The notes under the pieces: generated by a model | Seen by the model: only the letters and a program-made list of their open reading frames with translations | What the model was told of the DNA's origin: nothing | Databases searched by the model: none | DNA from: Akkermansiaceae bacterium | GTDB lineage: Bacteria > Verrucomicrobiota > Verrucomicrobiia > Verrucomicrobiales > Akkermansiaceae | NCBI GenBank assembly: GCA_903826205.1 | Contig: CAIKDP010000113.1 | Location: 1-34,100, forward strand | Length of the DNA stretch: 34,100 bases | Reading direction: 5' to 3' | In this document: positions 17,913 to 29,171 of the stretch, one piece after another | How the letters are laid out: every line of letters begins with the position of its first letter | How positions within the stretch are numbered: the first letter of the stretch is position 1 | Made by a program: the position numbers and the translations under genes

Positions 17913-19385
17913 TCACGCGACCTCGTTAGGCCGGGGGTCGGGCTCGGCAGCGGCAGGGACGGAATCCAACAGGGTGGGGCGTGTGCCGCGGCGGCCGAAG
18001 CCCAGCCACATCATGGCGAGATGGATGAAAAAGAATATGTTAGAGAAAAGGATGACGCACCAGGCGAAGGTGGACACCGCGGCATAGGGCCGCACGACCT
18101 CGGTGACGGTTTCCCACGGTTGGAGCCAGGCTTCCTGGGCATTGCCCTGGATGAAACCGCCAAACAAGGCGCCGAAAGCGATGGCGACGATGCCGTATGC
18201 CGAGAAGAAAAAGTGCATGTTCATGAGCCGGCTGGAGATCCACTCGCGGCAGGTGATGCGGGGCACGATGAAATACACGGCACCAAACATGATGAAAGAG
18301 AAGCCGCCATAGAGGGCGAGGATGTCAAAGCCATAGCCGGAAATGGAAAACTGGGTGAACCTCAGCGAGGAGCCCGGCAGGTTGAGGGCGATGGCAGCCA
18401 CGGCTAACAGCAACACGCCGAATAGGCCCGCCAAGGTGAAATACAGCGCCGGGCTTTTCGGCAACTTCTCGTCATCGGCAAAAATGGTGCGGAGGATGTT
18501 GAGGGCGGCGGTGGCCAACGGCACCGCCAACAGGACGGTGGCCGCCGCGCCCACATAGGGCAGAAACACCGGCAGGGGTGCCCCGGCAAGCTTTTGCATG
18601 CCCGCCCACGGGGCCACCACAGCCAACGACCAGAACCCCAGCCGCGCCAGGGAACGACTCGGGATCGGGCGTCCCGTAACCTTGGGTGCCAGGTAATAGG
18701 CGGAGCCCAAGGCCACCGGAATGAAAAACAAAAACACCAGGGCGGACTTGAACCACGCATTGATGCCGGCCGCCATCACCGGATGGCCGGTCGTACAGTG
18801 CAGCAAGCCATTGGCGGTGATGAAAACCCATGGGAACCAGACCATGGCCGCCAACAGATACCATTGCGCGACATGGGACGGGTCGCCGGCACGCACCCGC
18901 AATGGAATGAAGGACCACACCACAATCGCCACATAACTGAGCAGCAGCACCGGCCACGCAAACCTGGGAAATTCCATCCATGGCATGCCCGTGCCCTCGC
19001 CAGCCAGAATGCCCAGCGTACCTAACAAAACGCCCAGATTCCAGGCATGTCCGGCGGTGAGGATGGTGCCCGCGCTGCGGCATTCCTGCCGCGACATGCG
19101 GGCCATCATCCAGAGCATGACCCCGAAGGCCGCCTGGAACCCCCAGCCATAGATCAGGGTGTTGAGATGGGCGGCAAACACCCGGCCGTATGTCGCACAC
19201 GCGGATTCATCCATGAACTCCGGATAGTGCACCTTGATGGATGCCAGGATCGCGAGCAGGATGGAAACCGCCAGCCATGCCGCTCCGCTGGTTAGAAAAA
19301 ACATCACCGGATGCCGCAACGAACGGTCAATCCCGGCGCGCAACGCGGCGTCCGAAGGTGAGGTGGCGGAGGTGACGGCGGACAT
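17913..19385 (-). CDS. CcoN-like haem-copper oxidase subunit I homologue lacking active-site histidines
   Basis: The 490-residue polytopic protein aligns by eye with CcoN along its length: GRVFAAHLNTLIYGWGFQ matches the GRLRPLHTNAVIFAFGG helix (His73, first low-spin haem ligand retained), HVAQWY matches HIYVANW, YYLAPKVTGRP matches YYFVPKQ.GRP, and VYFIVPRI matches the IYHLIPRL helix. The catalytic residues are gone. The CuB/tyrosine helix WYGHNAV is WFKSALV here (211-217). The CuB His-His pair (AGPHHLHYT) is replaced by AGMQKLAGA (261-269). The GHVHAGALGW helix with high- and low-spin haem ligands is replaced by SGYGFDILALYGG (349-361). It may bind at most an unusual haem and is not expected to reduce O2 in the normal way. 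It sits between ACIII and CcoO-like genes. Confidence 0.85.
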   Translation of the reverse strand: MSAVTSATSPSDAALRAGIDRSLRHPVMFFLTSGAAWLAVSILLAILASIKVHYPEFMDESACATYGRVFAAHLNTLIYGWGFQAAFGVMLWMMARMSRQECRSAGTILTAGHAWNLGVLLGTLGILAGEGTGMPWMEFPRFAWPVLLLSYVAIVVWSFIPLRVRAGDPSHVAQWYLLAAMVWFPWVFITANGLLHCTTGHPVMAAGINAWFKSALVFLFFIPVALGSAYYLAPKVTGRPIPSRSLARLGFWSLAVVAPWAGMQKLAGAPLPVFLPYVGAAATVLLAVPLATAALNILRTIFADDEKLPKSPALYFTLAGLFGVLLLAVAAIALNLPGSSLRFTQFSISGYGFDILALYGGFSFIMFGAVYFIVPRITCREWISSRLMNMHFFFSAYGIVAIAFGALFGGFIQGNAQEAWLQPWETVTEVVRPYAAVSTFAWCVILFSNIFFFIHLAMMWLGFGRRGTRPTLLDSVPAAAEPDPRPNEVA

Positions 19386-19413
19386 TGGATTGTTAGAAAA
19401 AGGTTGGGCGGCG

Positions 19414-19956
19414 TCAGTGGCGGGTCTTGCCGGAAGCCGGCTTGGTGGGGCGGCCTTTCGGCTTGGCCTTATCAGGGTCCGGCGCCGCGGGTGCGGCCTT
19501 CGGTGCGGAATCCCCGGGTGCTGGCGGTGGGACGGCCTCCACCGGCGGCTCGGCCGTGACGGGCGCAGCCTCCGGCGCCGCCACGTCGGCGGGTGCCGCT
19601 GTTTCGTTAGGCGCGGGCACGCCGGCCGGTTCAGCCGCGAGTTTGAGCGCGGTGGGCGATCCGGGGACGACCTGCTCGGGCTTTTCGACGGCAGTTGGTT
19701 TGCTGGATGGCAATTCCGCCGCGACTTTGGGGATGGCGGCGGCGATTTCCGCGCGGGTGAGGGCGGCGGCCTCGGCCTTGAGGATTCTGTCCTTGGTGGC
19801 GTAGCGGGCCACTGCCGCGGCGTCCTCCAGGCGGACCGGCGGCTGGTGCTGGAAAATCAGGAGGGCGGCTAGCAGGGCCGCGAAAATGAGCAACGTCCAC
19901 AGCGCCCACCAAAAGGTGTTGAAGCGGAGGATCGGGTTGTCGCGGGTGGGGTCCAT
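19414..19956 (-). CDS. Small membrane-anchored Ala/Pro-rich protein of the respiratory operon
   Basis: I do not recognise a family. The 180-residue protein starts MDPTRDNPILRFNTFWWALW, with a single membrane helix at about 13-36. A short helical segment rich in Ala and charged residues follows (45-85), and the tail is a long Pro/Ala-rich sequence ending basic (KPKGRPTKPASGKTRH). No haem motif or cysteine is present. It lies between actF and the CcoN-like gene (28-bp gap), so it is probably a structural or assembly subunit of the ACIII/cbb3-like complex. The start at 19956 avoids an N-terminal extension reaching into the repeat at 19978. Confidence 0.7.
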   Translation of the reverse strand: MDPTRDNPILRFNTFWWALWTLLIFAALLAALLIFQHQPPVRLEDAAAVARYATKDRILKAEAAALTRAEIAAAIPKVAAELPSSKPTAVEKPEQVVPGSPTALKLAAEPAGVPAPNETAAPADVAAPEAAPVTAEPPVEAVPPPAPGDSAPKAAPAAPDPDKAKPKGRPTKPASGKTRH

Positions 19957-19977
19957 GGCGGGTAATTGAAACGAGAA

Positions 19978-20001
19978 ATCATCTATCATCTATCATCTAT
20001 C
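19978..20001. repeat. ATCATCT heptamer array
   Basis: Three perfect copies of ATCATCT plus ATC in strict 7-bp phase. Read on the minus strand these are GATGATA units. It lies in the spacer after the actF stop codon (20007). Confidence 0.8.
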
Positions 20002-20006
20002 TTCAG

Positions 20007-21335
20007 TCAGTTCGATACATTGGCGGATTCGAGGATGCGGGGGTCGCGGTTTGGATAGAGCGAATGCTGGCCAAGGGCGCGGAGCAGGAAATAGAGGAAA
20101 GCCGCACCAAGGGTGACGAAGGCGAAGATATCGCCCCAGAAGGCGCCGGGGATGGAGACCTGGAGCGGGCCGAGTCCTGCAAAGGCGTCGCCCTTGCTCA
20201 TGTGTTCGCCGCCCAGCGAGATACCGCGTTCGGGGATGGTGATGAGGTAGTGGTCAAGGGCGTGCATGCACAGGGTGTAGACGGCGACGATGGCGAGGGC
20301 CTTCGGGTTTTTCTTCAACCAGGCTTGGAGGAGGATCACGAAAGGAATGACAAAGTGGCCGAAGACCAGGGCGATCATGGCGCGGTTCCACTCGCCGGTG
20401 TTGCGGATGAGGAAATAGGAGGTTTCCTCGGTTTGATTGGCATACCAGATGAGGAAATACTGCGAGAAGGCGATATAAGCCCAGAATATTGTGAACGTCA
20501 GAAGCAGTTTGCCCATGAGGTGGAAATGTTCCGGCCCGGTCACGTGCTTGAGGTGGCCTTGACTCTTGAGCCAGGCGCAGACGAGGATGATGACCGCCAT
20601 CGAGTTGAGCGCCGCTCCGGCAAACAGATAGACACCCCACATGGTGGAAAACCATTTGTAGTCCAGACCCAGCAGGAAATCAAAACCGATGAAGGTGACG
20701 GTCAGGGCGAAAATGATGAGCGTGTAGGTGGAGTGATAGCGCGCCTTGAACAGGCGCGCGGTGCCGGGGTTCGGATCGGTGTCCTGGTCGGTGGAGAGTT
20801 TGCGCAGGCCGAGGATCACCACGCTCAGGCCGACGCCCCAGAAGATCACCCGCCCATACCAGAACGGGAGGTTCATAAACCAATACTTGTGATAGAGCAG
20901 GCTGGCCTCGTGGTTGAGGTAATCCTTCACCGGGCCGACGGCCTCGCGATGGATGTTCATCCATTCGTAGAGGTATTGTTGGACATGCGGGCACAGCAAG
21001 GGCAGACCGAAGAGGCACATCCATGGATAGGTGGAGCCGAGGTTTTCAAAGGTGCGGCGCACGGAGGTTCCCCAACCGGAGTTGGTCACGTTGTGCAGCA
21101 ACGTCCAGAAGCAACCGCCAAGCGACAGGGTGAGATAAAAACAGAAGGCGAAAAGCCATGAGTAGGCATAGGGACCGCTGAACCTGGGCGGCGCGAAAAA
21201 CAACCCATACACGCTGACAAGCGTGCCAATGGCGGCAACGCCAAGGGCCATGGACTTCACCTTCCTGACCTTGGAAGCCTCGAGGTGATCGCCATGGATG
21301 GCGATATCGGCGGATGTGACGTGGGGGTGGGCCAT
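20007..21335 (-). CDS. actF: ACIII subunit ActF, polytopic quinol-related membrane protein
   Basis: The 442-residue protein has about ten membrane helices and belongs to the ActF family, distantly related to the NrfD-like ActC. In ACIII, ActC and ActF form the membrane core; ActC is usually assigned the quinol site, and ActF supports it or forms a proton path. Typical segments visible are LLHNVTNSGWGTSVRR (about 80-95), the membrane histidines and acidic residues in NHEASLLYHKYWFMN, and SQYFLIWYANQTEET. It starts 21 bp downstream of actE. The ATG at 21335 begins MAHPHVTSADIAIHGD, a normal hydrophilic N-terminus for the family. Length is usual. Confidence 0.93.
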   Translation of the reverse strand: MAHPHVTSADIAIHGDHLEASKVRKVKSMALGVAAIGTLVSVYGLFFAPPRFSGPYAYSWLFAFCFYLTLSLGGCFWTLLHNVTNSGWGTSVRRTFENLGSTYPWMCLFGLPLLCPHVQQYLYEWMNIHREAVGPVKDYLNHEASLLYHKYWFMNLPFWYGRVIFWGVGLSVVILGLRKLSTDQDTDPNPGTARLFKARYHSTYTLIIFALTVTFIGFDFLLGLDYKWFSTMWGVYLFAGAALNSMAVIILVCAWLKSQGHLKHVTGPEHFHLMGKLLLTFTIFWAYIAFSQYFLIWYANQTEETSYFLIRNTGEWNRAMIALVFGHFVIPFVILLQAWLKKNPKALAIVAVYTLCMHALDHYLITIPERGISLGGEHMSKGDAFAGLGPLQVSIPGAFWGDIFAFVTLGAAFLYFLLRALGQHSLYPNRDPRILESANVSN

Positions 21336-21356
21336 CTCGGACGGGCGTGTGGATTG

Positions 21357-22010
21357 TTAGGGATCCTTGGGCTGGCTGGCTTTGGCGGCTTGCAGGGTGC
21401 GGACGTAGGCAACGACCGCCCAGCGGTCCCGGATTGGAATGTTAGGACCATAGGCGCCCATCATCCCCTTGCCTTGGGTGATCGTGTTGAAGATGCGCCC
21501 GTCCGGATAGATCGCGGGCGGGATGGCGTTGAGCTTGGCGTTGGGATTGGCCGCCACGGGAACGCCGTAGGCGGAGGTGATGCCCTGGGCATCCCCCGCG
21601 GAGCCGTGGCAGAGCGCGCAGGTGAGGGTGAAAACCTCCTGGCCGCGCCGGATGAGCGCCGGCGCGTTGTCGGCGGTCAGCTTGAGCTCCTCCGGCATGC
21701 CATTAGCGAAGTAATCGCCGATCTGGCCGGTGGTGTAGTAGCCGGTGCCGCCGAATTCATACTCCGGGATGCCGCCGGGTTCGCGCTGGCCGTCCGCATT
21801 GAATCCGCGCGGCTGGGTCTGCGCCAGCGGCAGGCGGGCACCCCGGCCGTTGGCGAAAAACGCGTCCGGTTTCTGTGCGCGCAGCACATCCTGCACATCC
21901 AGGTCCGGGAACACCCAGATCGGCGGCTTGGCAAACTTCGCGCCACGATACCCGAAAATGCCTATCACAAGCACCGCGAGAATCGCATATGTCAGGAAGA
22001 AGTAGCGCAT
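21357..22010 (-). CDS. actE: ACIII subunit ActE, monohaem cytochrome c
   Basis: The 217-residue protein has an N-terminal hydrophobic helix (4-19), probably a signal-anchor, and one haem motif CALCH at 131-135. The distal Met is probably in GKGMMGAYG. The segment IPEYEFGGTGYYTTGQIGDY is typical of ActE. In ACIII, ActE is one of the extracytoplasmic cytochromes that pass electrons from the ActB Fe-S clusters to cytochrome c or directly to an oxidase. No lipobox cysteine is seen at its start. It follows actD after the heptamer array, and actF follows at 21 bp. Confidence 0.93.
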   Translation of the reverse strand: MRYFFLTYAILAVLVIGIFGYRGAKFAKPPIWVFPDLDVQDVLRAQKPDAFFANGRGARLPLAQTQPRGFNADGQREPGGIPEYEFGGTGYYTTGQIGDYFANGMPEELKLTADNAPALIRRGQEVFTLTCALCHGSAGDAQGITSAYGVPVAANPNAKLNAIPPAIYPDGRIFNTITQGKGMMGAYGPNIPIRDRWAVVAYVRTLQAAKASQPKDP

Positions 22011-22033
22011 GGGGGAGGGAAGGGGAAATTTGA

Positions 22034-22152
22034 GATTTCAGATTTCAGATTTCAAATTTCAGATTGGGGATTGTGGATTGGAGATTGGAGATTTGAGATT
22101 GGAGATTGGAGATTGGAGATTGGAGATTGGAGATTGGAGATTGGGATTTGGG
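22034..22152. repeat. Seventeen-unit phased heptamer array GATTTCA/GATTGGA
   Basis: Seventeen consecutive 7-bp units run without a phase slip from 22034: three GATTTCA, then AATTTCA, GATTGGG, GATTGTG, two GATTGGA, GATTTGA, six GATTGGA (22097-22138), GATTGGG and ATTTGGG. The array fills the 147-bp spacer between actD and actE and runs up to the actD stop codon (22158). The 24 bp left over before actE hold no clear ribosome binding site on the minus strand. Confidence 0.95.
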
Positions 22153-22157
22153 ATTTG

Positions 22158-22715
22158 TCAGCAGCCCTCTTCGGTGATGAGTTCGATGTTGGATCCGCCG
22201 ATGGAGGCCAGCAGGTCGCGGGTGGCGCTGGGGCTGAAGTTGTCATCGCGGGCCTCGATGGCGATGAAGAAGCCATCGTCGGTGGCGCGCGGGAATTGGT
22301 CGCTGGCAAACAGCGGATGATTGAGCCGCGGCAGTTGGATCAGCGACAACAACCCGAAGAGCGCGGTGAAGGCGGCGAAAAGAATCGTCAGCTCGAAGAT
22401 GATCGGGAAAAACGCCGGAACGGTGAAAATGTTGGCCGGCTTGCCCTGCACCACAGTGGGGAAAATCACCACCTGCGTCGTGTAGGCCAGGGTGAAGGCG
22501 GTGGCGGCTCCAGTCATGCCACCGAAGAACACAAACCATGGCAGAATCGACCGCTTGAGACCCATGGCGGCATCGAGACCGTGAATCGCAAAGGGCGAAT
22601 AACAATCCCACTTCTTGAAGCCGGCGTCGCGCACTTGTTCCGCAGCCTTGTACAAGGCGGCGGCACTCTGAAACTCGGCAAGATAGCCGTATACGCGGCG
22701 GCGGGGAGTGCTCAC
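22158..22715 (-). CDS. actD: ACIII subunit ActD (DUF3341 family)
   Basis: The 185-residue protein has a soluble N-terminus with YGYLAEFQSAAALYKAAEQVRDAG, which in DUF3341 proteins forms a ferredoxin-like fold. HGLDAAMGL is next, then two membrane helices (about 58-80 and 98-122) and a short C-terminal soluble part. ActD is a structural subunit of ACIII without redox cofactors. The start codon is GTG at 22715. Heptamer arrays flank the gene on both sides (22034 and 22727), so its translation start and end are isolated from its neighbours by repeat DNA, unusual for an operon encoding a tight complex. Confidence 0.92.
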   Translation of the reverse strand: MSTPRRRVYGYLAEFQSAAALYKAAEQVRDAGFKKWDCYSPFAIHGLDAAMGLKRSILPWFVFFGGMTGAATAFTLAYTTQVVIFPTVVQGKPANIFTVPAFFPIIFELTILFAAFTALFGLLSLIQLPRLNHPLFASDQFPRATDDGFFIAIEARDDNFSPSATRDLLASIGGSNIELITEEGC

Positions 22716-22726
22716 GGGTGATGGGG

Positions 22727-22803
22727 GATTTGAGATTTCAAATTTGAAATTTCAGATTCCAGAATTGAGATTTCAGATTTGAAATTTCAAATTTCGGATT
22801 TCG
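22727..22803. repeat. Heptamer array with two 16-bp palindromes, extending into actC
   Basis: Eleven 7-bp units in strict phase from 22727: GATTTGA, GATTTCA, AATTTGA, AATTTCA, GATTCCA, GAATTGA, GATTTCA, GATTTGA, AATTTCA, AATTTCG, GATTTCG. Because neighbouring units are complementary, two perfect palindromes arise: ATTTCAAATTTGAAAT (22735-22750) and ATTTGAAATTTCAAAT (22777-22792). The array crosses the actC stop codon, so the last residues of ActC (PKSEI) are encoded by repeat units. Confidence 0.95.
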
Positions 22804-24283
22804 GATTTGCGGCATGGGTGAGTTCGAGTTGATAGGCGGGTTCGGTGACGACGCCGGGGTCGGGATGTTCGAGGTGCGCGGCGTGGTGGGGGTTGGACCC
22901 GGGTTTCGCCCACTTCACCTCGGCGATGTTGATGCACGGCAGGAAGCGCAGGAACAACAAAAACAGCGCCAGGAAAAACCCGATGGTGCCCAGAAACAGC
23001 AACTGGTCCATGTGCGTGGGCGAGTAGGTTTTCCAATCTCCCGGCAGCCACGAGCGGGCGAGGGTGGTGACGATGATCACGAAGCGCTCGAACCACATGC
23101 CAACGTTGACAAACATCGCGACGCCCATGACCACCCAGAGGTTTTCGCGGCAGGCGCGCGACCAGAACACCTGCGGCACCATGACATTGCAAATCATCAT
23201 CACAAGATAGGCCCACCAATACGGGCCCGCGATGCGGAATTTGAAGGCGTCCATCTCATAGATCGCACCCGAGTAGAACGCCACGAACAACTCCATCAGA
23301 TAGGCATAGCCGACGATCGTGCCGGTGAGCAGGATGATCTTGGCCATGTTGTCGATGTGCTTCATGGTGATCAGGTCCTGCAGGCCATAGACATACCTGG
23401 CGGGAACCATGATGGTGAGCACCATCGCAAAACCTCCGAAGATGGCTCCCGCGACAAAGTACGGCGGGAATATCGTCGTGTGCCAACCCGGAACCACCGA
23501 GGTGGCAAAGTCAAAGGACACCACCGAGTGCACCGAAAGCACCAGCGGCGTGGCCAGCGCCGCCAATAACAGATAGGCCATTTCGTAATGACTCCACTGG
23601 CGGTTGCCGCCGCGCCAGCCGAGAGCAAGTATGCCATAAATGACCTTGCGCAAGCCGGGCGCGCAGCGGTCGCGGATGGTCGCGAGATCCGGCACCATCC
23701 CCAGAAACCAGAAAATGAGCGACACCGTGAAGTAGGTGGAAACCGCGAACACATCCCACAACAGGGGCGACTTGAAGTTCTGCCAGATGGCATTGGCATT
23801 GGGCACCGGCGCCAGGAACCACGCCATCCACACCCGGCCGACATGGAAGGCCGGAAATATCCCCGCGCACATCACCGCGAAAATGGTCATGGCCTCGGCG
23901 GCACGGTTGATCGAGGTTCGCCAGCTCTGCCTTGTTAGAAAAAGAATGGCGGAGATGAGGGTGCCGGCGTGGCCGATGCCGATCCAGAACACGAAGTTGA
24001 CAATGGGCCAGCCCCACATCACGCGGTTGTTGTTGCCCCAGACGCCGACGCCGGTGGAGACGAGATAGGACAAGCCGCCGCCGATGCCGATGACGGCGAT
24101 CAAGGCGCAGGGAATGAACAGCAACCACCACACCAGCGGTTGCTGGTTCTCGAGAACCCCGCATACGCGCCCGGTGATCCAATGATAGGATCGCCCGCTG
24201 AGAATGAGCGTCTCGCGCTCAAGCACCGCTAACTTCGGCCCCGTGCAAGGGTCCTCCGGAGCGGGCTGGGTGGTGGCTGCCAT
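22787..24283 (-). CDS. actC: ACIII subunit ActC, NrfD-like quinol-oxidising membrane protein
   Basis: The 498-residue protein has ten predicted membrane helices of the NrfD/PsrC type. In ACIII this subunit carries the quinol-binding site next to the ActB iron-sulfur clusters. Diagnostic stretches are [55 protein letters not shown], and [21 protein letters not shown] with the conserved histidine and charged residues. [21 protein letters not shown] is also a family segment. The ATG at 24283 begins a ~50-residue hydrophilic N-terminus. The C-terminal tail HAANPKSEI runs into the heptamer array at 22727 and is probably dispensable. Length is otherwise normal. Confidence 0.95.
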   Translation of the reverse strand: MAATTQPAPEDPCTGPKLAVLERETLILSGRSYHWITGRVCGVLENQQPLVWWLLFIPCALIAVIGIGGGLSYLVSTGVGVWGNNNRVMWGWPIVNFVFWIGIGHAGTLISAILFLTRQSWRTSINRAAEAMTIFAVMCAGIFPAFHVGRVWMAWFLAPVPNANAIWQNFKSPLLWDVFAVSTYFTVSLIFWFLGMVPDLATIRDRCAPGLRKVIYGILALGWRGGNRQWSHYEMAYLLLAALATPLVLSVHSVVSFDFATSVVPGWHTTIFPPYFVAGAIFGGFAMVLTIMVPARYVYGLQDLITMKHIDNMAKIILLTGTIVGYAYLMELFVAFYSGAIYEMDAFKFRIAGPYWWAYLVMMICNVMVPQVFWSRACRENLWVVMGVAMFVNVGMWFERFVIIVTTLARSWLPGDWKTYSPTHMDQLLFLGTIGFFLALFLLFLRFLPCINIAEVKWAKPGSNPHHAAHLEHPDPGVVTEPAYQLELTHAANPKSEI

Positions 24284-24325
24284 GTGGGGTGGATTTGCTG
24301 AAGTGAAATGGGTAAGGCGGAGGGA

Positions 24326-27715
<3,390 letters not shown>

Positions 27716-27763
27716 GTTAGATTGCGGGCAGCGGGTAAAATATCGGCAATGGTCACAGGCGTT

Positions 27764-28462
27764 TCAATGATGGCAGGTGGCGCAGGTGGTCTTGGGTGTC
27801 ACCCTGAATTGGTCCTTGAGTTTGAGGCCGAATTGCGCGGGCGTGCTGACGCCCGGCTGCGGGTGTGCCTTGAGGAATTGCGCCGCGTCGTATTGCATGT
27901 TATAAACCTCCTCCAACGGGCGGAGCTGGGTTTCCGGCGCGCGGTGGCAGTCCAGGCACCAGCCCATCGATTGGTTCTGATCCTGATAGACGACATCCAT
28001 TTGATCGACCGGGCCGTGGCAACTCACGCAGGCGATGCCGCGGTTGAGGTGGGCCGAGTGGTTGAACTTCACATAGTCCGGCAGCTTGTGGACGCGCACC
28101 CACTCGAGAGGCTTGCCATCGTAGCCCGCAAACGACGGATCCAACGCCTTGCGCAGCGGTGCCAGTTTCGGGCTGTCGCGCAACACGTGTTGATGGCAAT
28201 TCCAGCAGGTGTTGCCCGTGGGCACGTTCGAGGGACCGGCCACGTCGACAAATGAATGGCAATAGCGGCAATCCATGCCGAGCTGGTCGATGTGGACCTT
28301 ATGCGAAAAGGCGATCGGCTGGGACGGTTGATAACCCACCACCTGGGCCTTGGGCGTGGCATAATAGGTGAAGGCGAGCATGCCGCCGGCCGCCACCGCC
28401 AAGATCCCAACAGCGATCTTCAACGGCAGCAGGTTGGACCAGCGGGGAAAGATGTTTGCCAT
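27764..28462 (-). CDS. actA: ACIII subunit ActA, pentahaem cytochrome c
   Basis: The 232-residue protein has one N-terminal membrane helix (about 11-34) and five CxxCH haem motifs: CRYCH (65-69), CWNCH (86-90), CVSCH (145-149), CLDCH (169-173) and CATCH (227-231). This matches the ActA/cytochrome c7-like family with five haems. It is the first gene of the ACIII operon and forms part of the electron exit wire. The ATG at 28462 is preferred over a longer frame because MANIFPRWSNLLPLK is the family start, right before the membrane helix. The 153-bp region upstream shows a possible TTGCAA -35 element near 28575, but no convincing -10. The order actA-B-C-D-E-F is complete. Confidence 0.95.
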   Translation of the reverse strand: MANIFPRWSNLLPLKIAVGILAVAAGGMLAFTYYATPKAQVVGYQPSQPIAFSHKVHIDQLGMDCRYCHSFVDVAGPSNVPTGNTCWNCHQHVLRDSPKLAPLRKALDPSFAGYDGKPLEWVRVHKLPDYVKFNHSAHLNRGIACVSCHGPVDQMDVVYQDQNQSMGWCLDCHRAPETQLRPLEEVYNMQYDAAQFLKAHPQPGVSTPAQFGLKLKDQFRVTPKTTCATCHH

Positions 28463-28615
28463 GAGTGGGCTTGGGGAATGAGCTGGAAGGGGGGGGCGGG
28501 ATTCACAGGCAAATTCAGAAACAACCCGGCCGGCGGCGCTCGGCTCCGCATGAATGCAAACACCAGCCCACCTTGCAACCCTCAAAAATTCTTTCCCGTG
28601 TCGCCTGCCACGTGC

Positions 28616-28927
28616 TCATGGCTTCGCCCAATTGAGACCTTTCTCCCGCCGCCAGCGCCGATAGGCACTGAATTGTTCGCTTTTCGCCAGCTGTTGGCGG
28701 CTTGGGTCTTCCTTAAGGAACGCCTCGAACTCGCCGTCATGCCTGGATTTGCGAGCGGCCGGCACGGCGGCCGCAAGCGCGCCGGACCCGCCGCGTTTTT
28801 CTAGCAAGCGTTCGAGGCGCGCCATGCCCCGCTGCACCACCCACACCAGCCATAATAACAAACCCGCACACACCGCAAGCAGCGTGACCAGCACCCATGG
28901 GAGCGTCTCTGACATGCGCGCGAGCAT
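28616..28927 (-). CDS. Small single-pass membrane protein of unknown function
   Basis: The ~103-residue protein has a single membrane helix (about 9-30, WVLVTLLAVCAGLLLWLVWV), a basic Arg-rich helix (ARLERLLEKRGG), and a C-terminal soluble part ending FEAFLKEDPSRQQLAKSEQFSAYRRWRREKGLNW. The last segment looks like a conserved recognition motif, but I do not recognise the family. The ATG at 28927 is chosen because a GGAGG lies 10 bp upstream, one of few clear ribosome binding sites in the window; ATG at 28915 is an alternative. It lies just upstream of the ACIII operon on the same strand (153-bp gap), so cotranscription is possible. Confidence 0.65.
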   Translation of the reverse strand: MLARMSETLPWVLVTLLAVCAGLLLWLVWVVQRGMARLERLLEKRGGSGALAAAVPAARKSRHDGEFEAFLKEDPSRQQLAKSEQFSAYRRWRREKGLNWAKP

Positions 28928-28996
28928 GCCCAACCCGCCTCCGTTTGCAAAGCCCCAAGTGGGACTTTCCGCTTCCCATCAGGGCTGCCGATCTAA

Positions 28997-29171
28997 TCCC
29001 GAAAACCGATATTTGAACCACAGATTACTCAAATCTCTCAGATTATGAAGATGTTGTGGAATCATGATGGCCTTCAAAAGCCGCAGCCTGAATTTCTCAA
29101 TCAATCTGCGAAATCTGCGTAATCTGTGGTTAATTCCGCCACCCATTACCCATGCAACTTCGGAGTTCGGG
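28997..29171. repeat. Nested inverted repeat element, copy 2
   Basis: Same plan as the element at 12356. Outer left: TCCCGAAAACCGA (28997-29009), identical to copy 1. Outer right: TTCGGAGTTCGGG (29159-29171), imperfect. Middle arms: 29016-29044 (starting AACCACAGATTA) and 29103-29131 (ending AATCTGTGGTT), 25 of 29 positions complementary. The core (29045-29102) has no sequence in common with copy 1 and no equally strong central stem. The element ends exactly at the stop codon (29172-29174) of the Gfo/Idh gene. Confidence 0.82.

Noticed and set aside
17913..19385. Ordinary cbb3 oxidase subunit I
   Set aside because: The fold-level similarity is good, but the histidine ligands are replaced, so calling it a working oxidase would be wrong.
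22034..22152. CRISPR array
   Set aside because: The units are 7 bp and directly adjacent, with no spacers and no cas genes nearby.
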